Positions 43,001 to 54,201 of a DNA stretch of 64,000 nt are shown here, one piece after another. The DNA is from Lytechinus variegatus (Eukaryota; Echinodermata; Echinoidea; Temnopleuroida; Toxopneustidae): NCBI RefSeq assembly GCF_018143015.1, contig NC_054757.1:22645785-22709784 (forward strand). The letters are read 5' to 3'. The translations under genes were made by a program, and so were the position numbers. Under the pieces are notes generated by a model. That model saw only the letters and a list, made by a program, of their open reading frames with translations, did not search any database and was not told the DNA's origin. Position 1 is the stretch's first letter; each line of letters begins with the position of its first letter.

Positions 43001-46000
43001 CGGGCTTGACATCGATTTCAAGTGTAAGTCTTGAAAGAAGGGTTGTGATAAAAATATTACTGATTGAGAATTTAACAGGTTTTTTTTTTTTTTTGTAATG
43101 TTTTAAATTGTATTCAATGTTTTGTAAATAATTTTAAGATGTGTGTTATTTTTTGTGTGTGCAAACCCTGCTAGCAAGAAATTTCAATGCTGCTACTCTT
43201 GCGTTGCTATTCCCTTACGTTCATGTTTCATAGTCAATGAATTGAAAAATGCAATGGATAATGCAATTACTGTATTGAATCAGAGCCAAATAATACATTA
43301 CTATTCCTGTTAAGTTTGCCATAGATGTCCATGTTTATCATTCATTACAGTGAGGTTCTGAAGATTAACCTTAGAGGACGTTTGGGTTTCTTTTTCTTTC
43401 GTTTTGATAGAGAATAGCAATTGATCTTCAATTAAGAATGGTTAAAGCTATTACATTTGCATCTTATTTCATTTCCTCTATTTGTAGTATTTTGTGTTCA
43501 GCCCACATTTTATATTTTGCCGTTTAATAATTTATACAGTTTGATGTGTACTATTTATATTGCAAGGAGCATTGTTTTAGTTTTCTTAACAACAGGAGTC
43601 TCTTTTCACAAGCTTCTAGTGACCCCCCATATTGTGTAATATTGATTATTATAACGTATTATTATTTGTTTTTATGTGGAAATGGATAAATGAATGAATA
43701 TTGTTTCTGTGATATTGATATTTTAGAAAGCTTTAATTCATTAATTCACTGCTATAAATTCTATGCTTATGTTTGCTCTAAATTACTAGAAGACTTTTAG
43801 TAATTCAGTATAATTAATTGTGCTTTCTCTCTCTCTGTTATTATTTTTAGTGGATAAATCCCAGACTCAGTACTGTGAGATTGAGGTCACAGACGAGATC
43901 CTGAGAGCTTTCTCGTATGCCGTCAAGAATCATTATTGGTACCAGATGTATATTGATGATCTACCCATCTGGGGTAAGTATTTGCACTGTAACACTAAAC
44001 CCAGTAGGTGGTTTCAGACCGCCTCGAAGTTCGCCAGTTCCAGGTATTCTCTGATCGGGAAATTTACCCCGATCAGAAAATACCAGGTATTTTGGTAATG
44101 TGAAAGCAAACTACGCGTAATTTCCCCAAAAGAAAATACCCGCTAAATAGTAGGTACTTGGCGAAATTACGAGAACTTTCGTGGGGATTTTTCCAAGGTC
44201 GCAGGTATTTTGGCAATGTGAAAGCAAATTACGGGAACTTTTATCCCACCGTGTCGTTGGGCGCGGCGGCGTGGTGGCTGCTGGGCAAGTGATTTTGAAT
44301 CTCCCGCCTTGCCTGCTTATCAGACCACACTGCGCATGCTCGTAACTTCGGGAACTTATCCCGAAGGATGTGTTTCGGGGCGGTGTGAATGCAGGAATAA
44401 TTAACGGGTATTTTTTAGCCTTAAAAAGTTCTCGTAATTTAACGGGGATTCTTGTGATCGAGGCGGTTTGAAACCACCTATTGTCTAATGAAACCAGAGG
44501 CCATTTCATAAAGCTATTTTTTAGTGACGCCCCCAGCCAATTACATGTAGATGCAAGAATTTCAGTAGCTTAAAGGTCAAGTCCACCCCAGAAAAAATGT
44601 TGATTCGAATAAATAGAGAAAAATGAAATGAGAATGATGCTGAAAACTTCATCAAAATCGGATGGAAAATAACAAAGTTGTGACATTTTAAATTGTCACT
44701 TATTTTTCTTAAAATAAAAACAGTTCTATGCTCACCTCAGTGATATGTAAAAGAGAGGGTTGATGATGTCACTCACTCACTATTTGGGGGGGAGCTGAGA
44801 TATTGGTGGGGAGGAGGGGCTGAGGGAGAGGGATGGGTGCATTGAGACAGGGGATGGAAAGAGAGGAGAAATTGAAACAGGGGGTGAAAGAAAGGCTATT
44901 TTTAGCCTTCAGTGTGTTTTTTCCTGAATTCCATGTCACCCAAACATCTCTCATTCTCATGATATCCCCTGTCGCCCAGGTATCATTGGAGAGGCAGATG
45001 ACAATGGTCAGGACTACCATATCTGGACGCACAAGAAACTGGACATCGGCTACAACGGCAACCAGATCGTCGATGTCAACTTGACCTCCGAGGTCAAGGT
45101 CAAACTCGAGAAGGGGATCAAGATTCCGTTCACGTATCAGATTCAGTGGAAAAAGTCTGCTGTCACCTTCAAGAAGCGATTTGACAAGTACCTTGATCCC
45201 AACTTCTTCCAACACAGGGTAGGTCAATCGCCTCATTCTACAAATTTTAAACAAAAAATCAACCAATTTATTGTCTTGACCATCTTTTCGCCTAGAGCTT
45301 TGTTACCTTGTATCGTCTAAACAGTAACAATGAAAGATGGGCTGTGCACCCCACCTGTGCGTTGTGAGATTAGGCTGGAATACACAAACTTCTTTAAGAT
45401 CTATTACACTCTTGTGTAATCAGCTTTTATATTTGGATTGGAGAGTTGCTGGGTACTAAGCACAGGTGCAATGAACAGCTTGCCTATTAATGACATGAAA
45501 TGGAGGTTTGGGGCATTGAGCTGAATTGATAAAGACATGATGTACTTTCATGAATTGTAACATCTTTTTGGGATAACATTGTTTTCAAGGGAATATAAGT
45601 GTTGTCAATTTCTTAAGGTATTATGCTTAACTGTTCAGTTTGTGAACATTTGAGTTCTGTCAATGTATGTGCACATTTTATTATTAGTATTGTAATTTTC
45701 TTCTCTTTTTTTGGGGGGGGTCTCTTTTACTTCTGCTTGGTAAATTTCTCTCCTGATTATGAGTATTAAACAATATTGTTCATAACATTAGTTGCATGTA
45801 GTTTCTCTAATTTAATCTAGTCAATTGGTAATTCTGCAAGCACAGACCTTCAGTCACACACACACACACAAGAGGTTTAGTCATAAAAAAGTCTAGCACA
45901 AATTGTTGGAATAGCTACACATCTTTCATACACTATCCCAATGCTTCTGTAGTCTGATAATTCAGACCTCTATTGTGTGTTTCTGCAACCTGTTAATGGG

Positions 46001-49000
46001 GTGTGTTTCACAAAATTACTTGAGGTGTTTTATCCGTCAGTTACTAAAGTGAAAGTCAAGACAACTGCACTTCTCATCCAATAAAAACCAAGAAAAGTTT
46101 ACAAATGCACTTCTCATCCAATAAAAACCAAGAAAAGATTACAACTGCACTTCTCATCCAATAAAACCAAGAAAAGTTTACAAATGCGTGTACATACGTG
46201 TGACCTTTGTTCTTCGTCTTTCATTCTTTAATGGTAGTAACTTTCTACTATTTTGGTTTCTCCACGTCCTATAGATTCATTGGTTTTCCATCTTTAATTC
46301 CTTCATGATGGTCATCTTCTTGGTTGGCCTTGTCTCTATGATTCTCATGAGGACTCTGAGGAAAGACTACGCTCGTTACAGCAGGGATGATGATCTGGAT
46401 GACATGGTATGTAGGAGTGACATTGTGGCCTGTTTTCGGAACTCTGGTTTAATAATAATAATTTACCCAGGGTAGCCACTTCAGTTAGAAACTTTCTTTT
46501 GACTGAAAAGGGTAATTTTTATCTCCTGCTGTATAATCTACAATCCTGAAATACATAGGCAAAATAAAGTCATTTGCTATCTAAAAGGGCAACAAATTAT
46601 TGAGGCTCTTCATTCGCCCTTTGAGCACTCAACAGGCAGACCGCTTAGGATGCCCAGTACACCTGTATCTGATCTTATACCATCTAATACCATGCCTGCC
46701 AAAGAATGGTGATACCCTGATCCTGAAATCATAGTTTATCACATCCTAAGAAATAACTGAATGTTTGGCTTTATAAAGTGGTTGTCAATTCTGTCTGATC
46801 TGAAGAATTGCAATAAAGCATTGCAATTATGATTGAATTGGCAGCGAAATCAGTAATTTTGATTTTCAATCCTGCACAAAGTTTAATTAGTGTAAAGGTT
46901 TCTTCACTCATTTCACAAGTGATATTAAAACAAGAAAGATTTTTACATGTACTACTGTAAAACTGCTCACTTTCATCTATATTGAATGGTTCACATATAC
47001 GTTTTATTTCTGTCAAATAGGAACGTGACCTTGGTGATGAGTATGGATGGAAGCAGGTTCATGGGGATGTGTTCAGACCTCCAACGTACCCTTCTGTATT
47101 CTCTTCATTGATAGGCAATGGATATCACATGTGTACTGTAGTACTCTCTGTCATTGTTTTCTGCATTTGGGGACATCTATACACAGAGTGAGTATTATTA
47201 AGATATATGTGTCCAAATCAAACCTTTGTAGAAAAATAGATAAAAAATGAATGAATGAATGAATGAATGAATGGAGTGAGTAAGAGAGTGAATGAATGAA
47301 TTAATGAATGGATAGATAGATGAATAAATGAATAAAAATGGTTTGTCTAGAATATGAGAAATGAAAGCAGAATAGTGAAAGTTTGAAAGAATGAAAAAGT
47401 TATGGCAGTTTAAAAACGACATTAATAGTGAAAAGGCTGTGTAAAAGGATGCAATCAATATGGAAATAAATAGCAAAAGTACACTGCATCAAATTTCATT
47501 GAATGTTTGATTGATTGATTGAACCTACTCTGTCTTAATTTCAGCCGTGGATCCATCCTCAGTACAGCCATCTTTGCCTATGCTGCTACAGCGCCTGTGA
47601 ACGGTTATTATGGAGGAGGACTTTATTCAAGAATAGGAGGTTAGTGATGTTGATTCTTCTTTCATGTTGCCCTGGTATATTATATTGATTCATATGAATG
47701 ATTAACATATTGTTCCAGATGTCTTAAAAAAAACATGTGCAGGTACAGCTTCCTTTCACCCTTAACTAATAAGGTAGAAACAAAATTAAAGGACAAGTCC
47801 ACCCCAACAAAAAGTTGATTTGAATAAAAAGAGAAAAATTCAACAAGCATAACACTGAAAATTTCATAAAAATCGGATGTAAAATAAGAAAGTTATGACA
47901 TTTTAAAGTTTCGCTTAATTTCACAAAACAGTTATATGCACATCGTGGTCTGTATGCAAATGAGGAGACTGATGACGTCATCCACTTACTATTTCTTTTG
48001 TATTTTATTATAGGAAATATGAAATATTCTAATTTTCTCCTCATTGTCAAGTGATACAACGATTAATTCCTCCCTGAACATGTGGAATTAGTATTGTTTA
48101 ATACTATATGGTTCAGTCAAGTTGGTCCTTATTGTCAAATCTATAAAAAATGAAATATTGTATAATTCAAACAATAAAAAAACAAAAGAAATAGTGAGTG
48201 ATGAACATCATCGACTGACTCACCTAGTTGTGCATATCACTGTTTTGTGAAGAATAAGCGAAACTTTGAAATGTCATAACTTTCTTATTTTACATCTGAT
48301 TTTGATGAAATTTTCAGCACTAAGCTAGTTTGACTTTTCTCTATTTATTCAAGTCAGCATTTTCCTGGGGTGGACTTGACCTTTAAAAAGTGCCTGGGTG
48401 AATTCATCTCTGAAATACCCCCTAAAGCCCAGGAAAACTGAAAAAGGCCCCTGGAATTCACAAAGAGTCCAGAGTTCAATGAAAAATGGAATGTAGCTGA
48501 GCTGGGGCCCGTTACAGAAAGAGTTGCAATCAATCGCAACTTTAAAAATCCTGCGCAACTTGATTTTCAACCAATCAACAGCGCGCATTTGTGACTTGCA
48601 ATTGATTTTTTACTTTCGTTTAAACGCAACTCTTTCTGCAACGGACCCCTGGAGAGCTAACATGTAGCCAGGAAAAATTGATTGCAAGGGATCCATTTGG
48701 CATGAAATTGATCCCACACAGCTGCTTTTTCTTCAGGGCCGCATTGCATAAACATTACTATTATAGTAACATTGCCATCCAATGATAACTACCATGGTAA
48801 CAATGCCAAGCAGCCAATCAGAATCAAGGATTTCAGGGAGGTTACCATTGTATGGCAAATTAACCATGATAGTAACTTTTATGCAAAAGGTCCCTGAAGT
48901 GTTAACAGTTGGTAACCCTTCTCAGGTACATGAATGTCAATATTATTTATGAGTGCATAGCTTTAGGCCATTTTCTTGTATTTCTGTAAGGTGATATTCA

Positions 49001-52000
49001 ATATAAATGTTATATACCCTTTTTACACAGGCTAAAATTTCCTTAACCCCGTACTATAGGTGGGGCTAAATTGTCATTTAGCCCCACCTATAGTGCGGGG
49101 TTAAGCTTAGCCCACTTTCTTTTTACTCAGCATTTTTGCAAAGTGGGCTAACCCCACCTATAGTATGGGATTATTTGGCCCTTCAAAAAAGCAGGGTTAT
49201 CCCAGCAATTGCGGTGCTAAGAGCGATAGTACGGGGTTAAGATCGCTAGTGTAAAACAAAAGTGGGCTAAGCTTAACCCCGTACTATAGGTGGGGCTAAA
49301 TAGCAATTTAGCCCCACCTATAGTACGGGGTTAAGGAAATTTTAGAGTGTATAAAAAGTGTACGAGTGAAGTACTTGTACTACGAATGATCGACAAAAAC
49401 CACTAGTCCGGGGTTAGCGAGTTTCGTGTGTAAAAAGCAAGCATTCCTTATCCGGGGTTAGCAATAACAATTTGGCATGTGTGAAAAGGAAAAAAAATAG
49501 TACGGAGTTAAGGATAGTACGGGGTTAAGAAAATCCTGTGTAAAAAGGGTACTAGAACCACACTTAACAGCTGTCCTTGCTAGTGTACTCCTGGAGTGCA
49601 TAGAAACTCTTGTCTTGAGTCAGAATTATTTGTGCTTGGTATAATCATCAGAGTTGATCAGATACTTCTTGATGGGGAAATTGCTTTTGAAGTATTGTAG
49701 CTTATTGAGCAAGAAAAGTGGGGGGGGGGGGCCAAACACGGCGTATCACGCAAAACTATAAAAAGTAGCAGGCGAGCAACCAATAATTTTGACATTGTAA
49801 ATAGTTAAAATCTAATTTTGTGATAAGCTTTTGACATGATATTTCAGAAATTAATGTCATATTTCAGCCTTCTCTCTTTTCTTTTATTTCCTTACCTCCC
49901 TTTTTTTCTTGGTCATGGGGGGAGGGGGTCCCTAGCCCCAAGCCCCCTCCCATCTGTATGGCAGTGATGCAGTACCGACACACTTAACCCTAAATCTCCC
50001 GGGGTATTTTGATTCTTGTCATTCCCGGGGGGGGGGGGCATGGCCCCCTTTAAGATCTCGGCCGCCGATTGCGCGAGCGACGCAAAAATTTGCACGCTGG
50101 TAGTGTGCGATGTAATCTACAAGGCTGTATGGTAAAATTTTCCAAAATAATGAGATTTTTATTTTATATGAATTAATTATACTAATTTATGCATAAATCA
50201 TACTTTTTGCACTAATTCACTAAATAAAGCTCCTAAAATGCTAATTTTTGGTAAAAATTTTCTTTGTAGCATTCTTAACAATCGTAATTCAAAAAAACTT
50301 TGGTTTGGAAATAAATTTCTTATGTATTTTATTGTTTTATGAATTTCTTATGTATTTCTTTGTTTTTTTACTTTTTGTTTTTATTGTTTTTTCAATGGAA
50401 ATTGTTCCAGACATAATTCTGATCATAAACAAGGCAAAATTAATTAAGTTTAATCAGTAAAAGTAGAAATAATGATACATTTATGAATTTGGCTAAATAC
50501 GCAATTTGCATTGGATTTGTACATGAAATCACGTTTATGAGCAATTTTGGGTCTGACATGCACTTGCATAATGTTGCGTAATGTCGTAACCGCGTACCCG
50601 GGCGTCACAACTTTGGTCTCAAAATTTGCGCGAGACTTGAATGTAAAAAGTCAGTGAGCTGCGAGGTGAAAAAATTTCGCGCAGCAGGTATATCGCGAAA
50701 ATTGTTGAGGGGGGGCATTATGGCCCCCCCGGGAGAATTAGGGTTAAAAGTTTCGTCTTGTTCATCTTCCACACAGGACCATGTTTTTACTCCATAATAA
50801 ATTCGAAGTTGTCTTTAAGTTATGTTACCAAAATGTGCAAACACATCATGATTTATGTAAAGAGTTCAGTAATAATAGATCCAGTCAGGCATAGATGCAC
50901 TATCGGTACATTTGATAAATTGTACATTTTGGTAATTTATCAAAATGTGCCGTAACAGGGGGCACTTCTTGTATCAATGTTTTTCTTTGCCTGTGTATTA
51001 CTTTATCGATATGGAATTGAGTATATTCATCTTAAATTTGCAGGTAAATCATGGATCAAACAGATGGTATTGGGTGCTTTTCTTGTTCCAATGAGCGTTT
51101 GTGGTGTTGCTTTCTTAATCAATTTCATCGCTATGTATTATCATGCATCAAGAGCTATCCCATTAGGCACTATGGTAAGTAAATCCATAGCTTTATATGA
51201 GGCAATCATCTCACATTCCTATCCTAGAAATGCGTGTAGGCTGTTTATTTTATTCAACTGTTTTTTTCTTCATGAAAATTCAAATTTTTATTTTTTTATA
51301 TTCTAGTGGCCACTCTCAGAAGTGTTTAAGATTTTCTTTTGAAATTGTTCTTTAACAAATTTAATTAGATATTCAAAAGTACAGACTAAAGATATATCCT
51401 AAAATTTGTCTCCTATTCCATACTTGGGAAGTGGTTTCATATCGAAAAAATGTGCCAGCATTTACTTTTATAGAAAAAATCAATCAAAATGAATTCCAAG
51501 ATAAGTTAAAAAATTTATCCAGTAAAACACATTTTCACTGTGTATAAAAATGATGAAAGCCGACTAATTTTCTTACCCTTGTCAGGCAACTTTCCAATTA
51601 TTGCTAAAAATTAGTTGATGATAACCCTGTATATCATTAAATGATTGAATGAATATTCTTTTCTTTGGTACAGCTTGCAGTGACAGCTATCTGCCTGTTT
51701 GTGATCTTACCCCTCAATCTTGTGGGTACCATCCTGGGTAGGGCCTTAGCCGGTCAACCAAACCACCCGTGCAGGGTCAACGCAGTGCCACGCCCCATCC
51801 CAGAGAAGAAATGGTTCATGGAACCTTTGGTCATCGTGCTGCTTGGGGGCGTTCTACCCTTCGGTTCTATCTTCATTGAAATGTAAGATTTTAGGCTTGG
51901 GGTAAAAAAGAACAACATAAGAACGGTCATGAATATGCATGCTTCCATCCCGTCTCCATTTTTTATTCATTTTCCATTTTCAAATTAAATCTGTCAGCCA

Positions 52001-54201
52001 CCTGCTCATAGTGACCATGAAAACAGTTTCCCATGTAGGTAGTTTATGGCCTGTTTTCTTAACTGGATTTTAAATTAAACCCTAGTTTAAATTTGTGGTT
52101 TAACCATGGAGAGCCAATTGGGGCACAAATCCCTAATAGTACACATTCTATTTACTAACTCATGTGACACCCAAATCATCTGGGAATGATAACTTAAGTA
52201 TTTTGAAGTATTTTTCTTCACTATGAAAGCAAAAGGAAACAAAATAGTAAACATTAGAAATATTCAATATAAACAGAATTTTTTGCCCCCCATAATTTTT
52301 AGCAGAGAATTAGACCGTGGTTTAAGATAAACCTGACTTCAGAATATTGGCCATTGTGTATAAGAAGCTGCCTTAACAGCCTTCTTTCTTCAAATGCCAT
52401 ATTTGTTGTGTTCTTTGAGTGTTTACTAAAGATATATTTCAGTGGCCCATAATCTGAATAAATTGCTAATTGTGACAGGTGTCTATTGCATTGTATTTAT
52501 CAGCTCATTTGACATTCAAGTCATTCGTAATTGTATGTCAATAATTGAAATAATAATGATAAATAATAATAATTATAGCTTTATTTGTAAAGCGCGTTTT
52601 GCCTGAGGATACAAAGCGCTGTTATTATTACCCTGGCTTTAGCTCGAGCTACCATCACCGGCGATCGGTGCATTCTAGGAAATGATCCTGCCGGGTACCC
52701 ATTCACCTCACCTGGGTCGAGTACCGCACAATGTGGATAAATTCCTTGCTGAAGGAAAATAGTTATCTTTATCATAAGGAACATACAATGGAAACAATAT
52801 TTTGACATATTCAGCTTGCTATGATTTTGGCAAACAGTAAGATGATGGCCTAAGTTAAAGTATACTTTAGAACCCTGTCCTGTATGTTGTTTGAGGAGCG
52901 TTGTGGCCCAGTGGATTAGTCTCCGGACTTTGAAACAGAGGGTCGTGGGTTCGAATCTCAGCCATGGCGTAATTTCCTTCAGCAAGAAACTGATCCACAA
53001 TGTGCTGCACTCAACCCAGATGAGGTAAATGGGTACCGGTAGGAAGTAATTCCTCAAGAAGCTGTGTGCACTATGAACGCCTAGCTTAGCCGGGTAATAT
53101 AGGAGCGCCTTGAGCACCTAACGAGGTGGATATGTGCGCAATATAAATCCTCTATATTATTATTTGTGTGGTGCAGTTATCACTTTATTTTATCGTAATT
53201 CATATTTATCATTACAGGTATTTCATCTTCACATCTTTCTGGGCCTACAAGATCTACTATGTCTTTGGCTTCATGTTGCTGGTATTTGGCATCCTGGCCG
53301 TTGTGACGATATGCGTCACCATCGTCTGTACCTACTTCTTGCTCAATGCAGAGGACTATCGTTGGCAGTGGACAAGCTTCCTGGCAGCGGCCTCTACATC
53401 CTTCTATGTCTACCTGTATAGTTTCTATTACTTCCTCTTCAAAACAAAGTAAGTCGGACTTCTGAGCTCACTTGAACCCTTTGTACTAGAGTGAATATTG
53501 GTCTGTAACTGATTTAATACAATCTCTGATTAATTATCTATCTTGAATGTAATGCAGGCTTGCGAAAATTTCATGTTTGTCCATCGACGCATCTCTCTGT
53601 ATAAAAAAGAGAGGGTACAATAAAGGTAAAAAAAAGAAAATAATTTCTGTATGCTTAGACAGTAAAAAAGGGTTACAGCAGGGCCCTGTCTTACAAAGTT
53701 ACGATTGATCGAATCGTAACCATGGAAATCCATCATCGTCATAACTTTTTCTACAGGAAATTAAACAATGTCTTTTGTAAACAAAGAGGAGCATAGTGAC
53801 TTTTCAAGAAAACAATGAATGCATGAGTTTACATCATAGTTAGAAAATATTTTGAACAAATATGCATTATGTAGATGTTGACGTTGCTGGCTGTCCATAG
53901 TTGCGTTTGATCGGATCATTGTAACTCTGTGTAAGATGGGGCCAAGGCAACTACACCAGTCTGCAACATGCTAGCAACATGCTATTTTCAAAATATACTA
54001 CAACTGTACTAGATCTCTGATCTTATCACCGGTCTCACTTGTTTTTTTCATTTCAGAATGTATGGCTTGTTTCAAACAACGTTTTACTTTGGTTACATGG
54101 CACTGTTCAGCTTAGCACTGGGAGTGATGTGTGGAACCATCGGCTACGTCGGTACAGGAACTTTTGTAAGAAAGATCTACTCCACCGTCAAAATAGATTA
54201 G
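36409..54201 (+). CDS. TM9SF3: Transmembrane 9 superfamily member 3
   Basis: Eleven coding exons are 36409-36489, 42828-43023, 43851-43973, 44980-45218, 46275-46406, 47021-47187, 47545-47639, 51044-51174, 51674-51882, 53218-53448 and 54057-54201. Every junction is GT-AG and in phase, giving 582 residues (human about 589). Residues 1-22 form a signal peptide. The lumenal domain carries [38 protein letters not shown] and [10 protein letters not shown]. The first membrane segment lies at about 216-241, then LRKDYARY and [17 protein letters not shown], then eight more segments. [16 protein letters not shown] and [14 protein letters not shown] are family signatures. The C-terminus is KID, the KXD-type Golgi signal of the family. 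Members are multispan Golgi/endosomal proteins that help membrane proteins exit or sort. Several introns are packed with transposons, with no effect on the frame. Confidence 0.97.
36685..37082. mobile_element. hAT-like MITE rich in TGCGTGAG words (intron 1)
   Basis: The ends CAGAGATGCCAAGT and ACTTGGTAGCTCTG are inverted. The hexamer AGTCTT flanks both sides. The interior repeats TGCGTGAG and its inverse CTCACGCA, with a GCGCGC-rich middle. CAGAG ends are typical of hAT. No transposase is present. Confidence 0.7.
37716..37984. mobile_element. 270-bp inverted-repeat MITE (intron 1)
   Basis: ACGTGATTATAAATAATTAA at the left mirrors TCAATTATTTATAATTACGT at the right. Inner arms GTGTCCGGAC and GTCCGGACAC also pair. 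It is non-coding. Confidence 0.65.
38000..39060 (+). other. TM9SF3 intron 1, stretch without a full element
   Basis: No exon is seen. 38130-38350 has a cluster of GCCAGGC and CTAGCCAGG words in both orientations, probably a degraded inverted-repeat element. The rest is AT-rich. Confidence 0.4.
39068..40133. mobile_element. TA-flanked Tc1/mariner-like element, non-autonomous, 1.07 kb (intron 1)
   Basis: The ends TACCGTAAGTAACGGTGTAT and ATACACCGTTACTTACGGTA are perfect inverted repeats that include the TA. Subterminal GTGCGGTTAATACAC words repeat at the right end and GTGCGGTTTATACAC occurs at the left. A T-run of about 40 bases lies at 40023-40062. No transposase frame is intact or recognisable. 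The end style resembles Tc2/Kanga-type mariner relatives. Confidence 0.75.
40300..40870. repeat. Local repeat cluster in intron 1
   Basis: A unit holding TAGTTGGAAACTA, CTCTTTCTTGACTCTGAAAG and TGTAGTCCCACATGTAGACT occurs twice in direct order (about 40300 and 40535). It recurs inverted near 40490 (AAAGTCTACATGTGGGACTA) and 40760 (GAGTCAAGAAAGAGGTGAAT). It is a compound or foldback repeat with no coding content. Confidence 0.65.
40979..41493. mobile_element. GGGGTTAAGG foldback element, copy in intron 1
   Basis: ATGTTTTTCACACTGCATTT at the left mirrors AAATGCAATGTGAAAAGCAT at the right. The interior alternates GGGGTTAAGG, GTGGGCTA and their inverses, with CTTAGCCCAC near 41064. A relative lies in intron 7 at 49017-49549. 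Confidence 0.75.
41494..42827 (+). other. TM9SF3 intron 1, distal part
   Basis: No exon or complete element is seen. TACATGTA and CATGTACATG words are frequent around 41720-41800 and 42580-42780. The intron ends in a CT-rich tract and the acceptor at 42826-42827. Confidence 0.5.
44005..44480. mobile_element. 476-bp TA-ended MITE in intron 3
   Basis: TAGGTGGTTTCAGACCGCCT at the left mirrors AGGCGGTTTGAAACCACCTA at the right, with the TA dinucleotides as probable target duplication. Subterminal GGTATTTTGG-AATGTGAAAGCAA occurs twice in direct order and GAAAATACC-type words are frequent. It is non-coding. Confidence 0.8.
44571..44785 (+). mobile_element. Foldback DNA element, half copy B (intron 3)
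   Basis: The left end AAAGGTCAAGTCCACCCC continues with the family order (GAATAAATAGAGAAAAAT, TCATCAAAATCGGATG, GTTGATGATGTCACTCACT). It stops at the centre, and the right half is missing. Confidence 0.8.
46064..46188 (+). repeat. Three-copy 40-bp tandem repeat in intron 4
   Basis: The phrase TGCACTTCTCATCCAATAAA followed by ACCAAGAAAAG-TTACAA occurs three times with one-base differences. Confidence 0.9.
47240..47340. repeat. (GAAT)n microsatellite in intron 6
   Basis: Six or more perfect GAAT units near 47250-47272 pass into degenerate AATGAATGAA and GATAGATAGA sequence. Confidence 0.9.
47787..48385. mobile_element. Foldback DNA element, full copy C (intron 7)
   Basis: It opens AAAGGACAAGTCCACCCC and ends GGGGTGGACTTGACCTTTA, with TTAA at both edges. 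The inner order is as in copy A (GAAAATTTCATAAAAATCGG, CAGTTATATGCACATCG, CTATTTCTTTTG, then the mirrored half). Confidence 0.87.
48504..48650. mobile_element. MITE with GGGGCCCGTTACAGAAAGAG ends (intron 7)
   Basis: GGCCCGTTACAGAAAGAGTT at the left mirrors AACTCTTTCTGCAACGGACC at the right. The interior has GCAATCAATCGCAACTT and AACCAATCAACAG. It resembles the element at 53681 in its ends and GATCAATCGCAACT word. Confidence 0.75.
48734..48896. mobile_element. MITE with CAGGGCCGCATTGCATAAA ends (intron 7)
   Basis: The left end mirrors TTTATGCAAAAGGTCCCTG at the right. The inner arms with ATAGTAAC and GTTACCAT also pair, and AGCCAATCAGAATCAAGGAT lies in the centre, like the GCCAATCAGATT word in the 16606 family. 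Confidence 0.75.
49017..49549. mobile_element. GGGGTTAAGG foldback element, copy in intron 7
   Basis: CCCTTTTTACACAGG and CCTGTGTAAAAAGGG are perfect inverted ends flanked by TA. The interior has repeated inverted CTTAACCCCGTACTATAGG, GTGGGGCTAAAT and GTGGGCTAAG words. It is related to the intron 1 copy in its internal words, but the ends differ. Confidence 0.85.
49988..50743. mobile_element. TTAA-flanked piggyBac-like MITE, copy 1 (intron 7)
   Basis: It is bounded by TTAA at 49984-49987 and 50744-50747. The ends CCCTAAATCTCCCGGGG and CCCCGGGAGAATTAGGG are inverted. The interior matches copy 2 at 59571 over its whole length: AAGATCTCGGCCGCCGA, TAATCTACAAG-CTGTAT, TTCTTATGTATTTCTTTG, AATCACGTTTATGAGCAATT and CTGACATGCACTT. 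No transposase is present. Confidence 0.87.
52573..52756 (-). mobile_element. tRNA-derived SINE, 5'-truncated, reverse orientation (intron 9)
   Basis: On the - strand it runs from CAGCAAGGAATTTATCCACA through GAGGTGAATGGGTACCCGG and AGCTAAAGCCAGGGTAATAA to GCGCTTTACAAATAAAGC and an AT tail. It is a close relative of the SINE 137 bp away in opposite orientation. Confidence 0.75.
52893..53164 (+). mobile_element. tRNA-derived SINE, essentially full length (intron 9)
   Basis: The A box TGGCCCAGTGG at about 52904 and the B box GGTTCGAATC at about 52948 give a pol III promoter in a tRNA-like head. The body has GCAAGAAACTGATCCACAAT, GAGGTAAATGGGTACCGG and GGAGCGCCTTGAGCACCTAA. It ends TGCGCAATATAAATCC and TTATTATT. 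Three further partial copies lie in the window. Confidence 0.88.
53681..53943. mobile_element. MITE with GGGCCCTGTCTTACAAAG ends (intron 10)
   Basis: GGGCCCTGTCTTACAAAGTT then ACGATTGATCGAATCGTAAC at the left mirrors GATCATTGTAACTCTGTGTA then AGATGGGGCC at the right. The centre (AAGAAAACAATGAATGCATG, GACGTTGCTGGCTGTCCATA) is shared with 17005-17181. Confidence 0.8.

Noticed and set aside
44769-45266. 165-codon - strand frame
   Set aside because: It overlaps TM9SF3 exon 4 and is its antisense shadow.
52893-52960. Possible tRNA gene from the A and B boxes
   Set aside because: No acceptor-stem pairing or full cloverleaf, and the sequence continues into a SINE body that recurs in the window.
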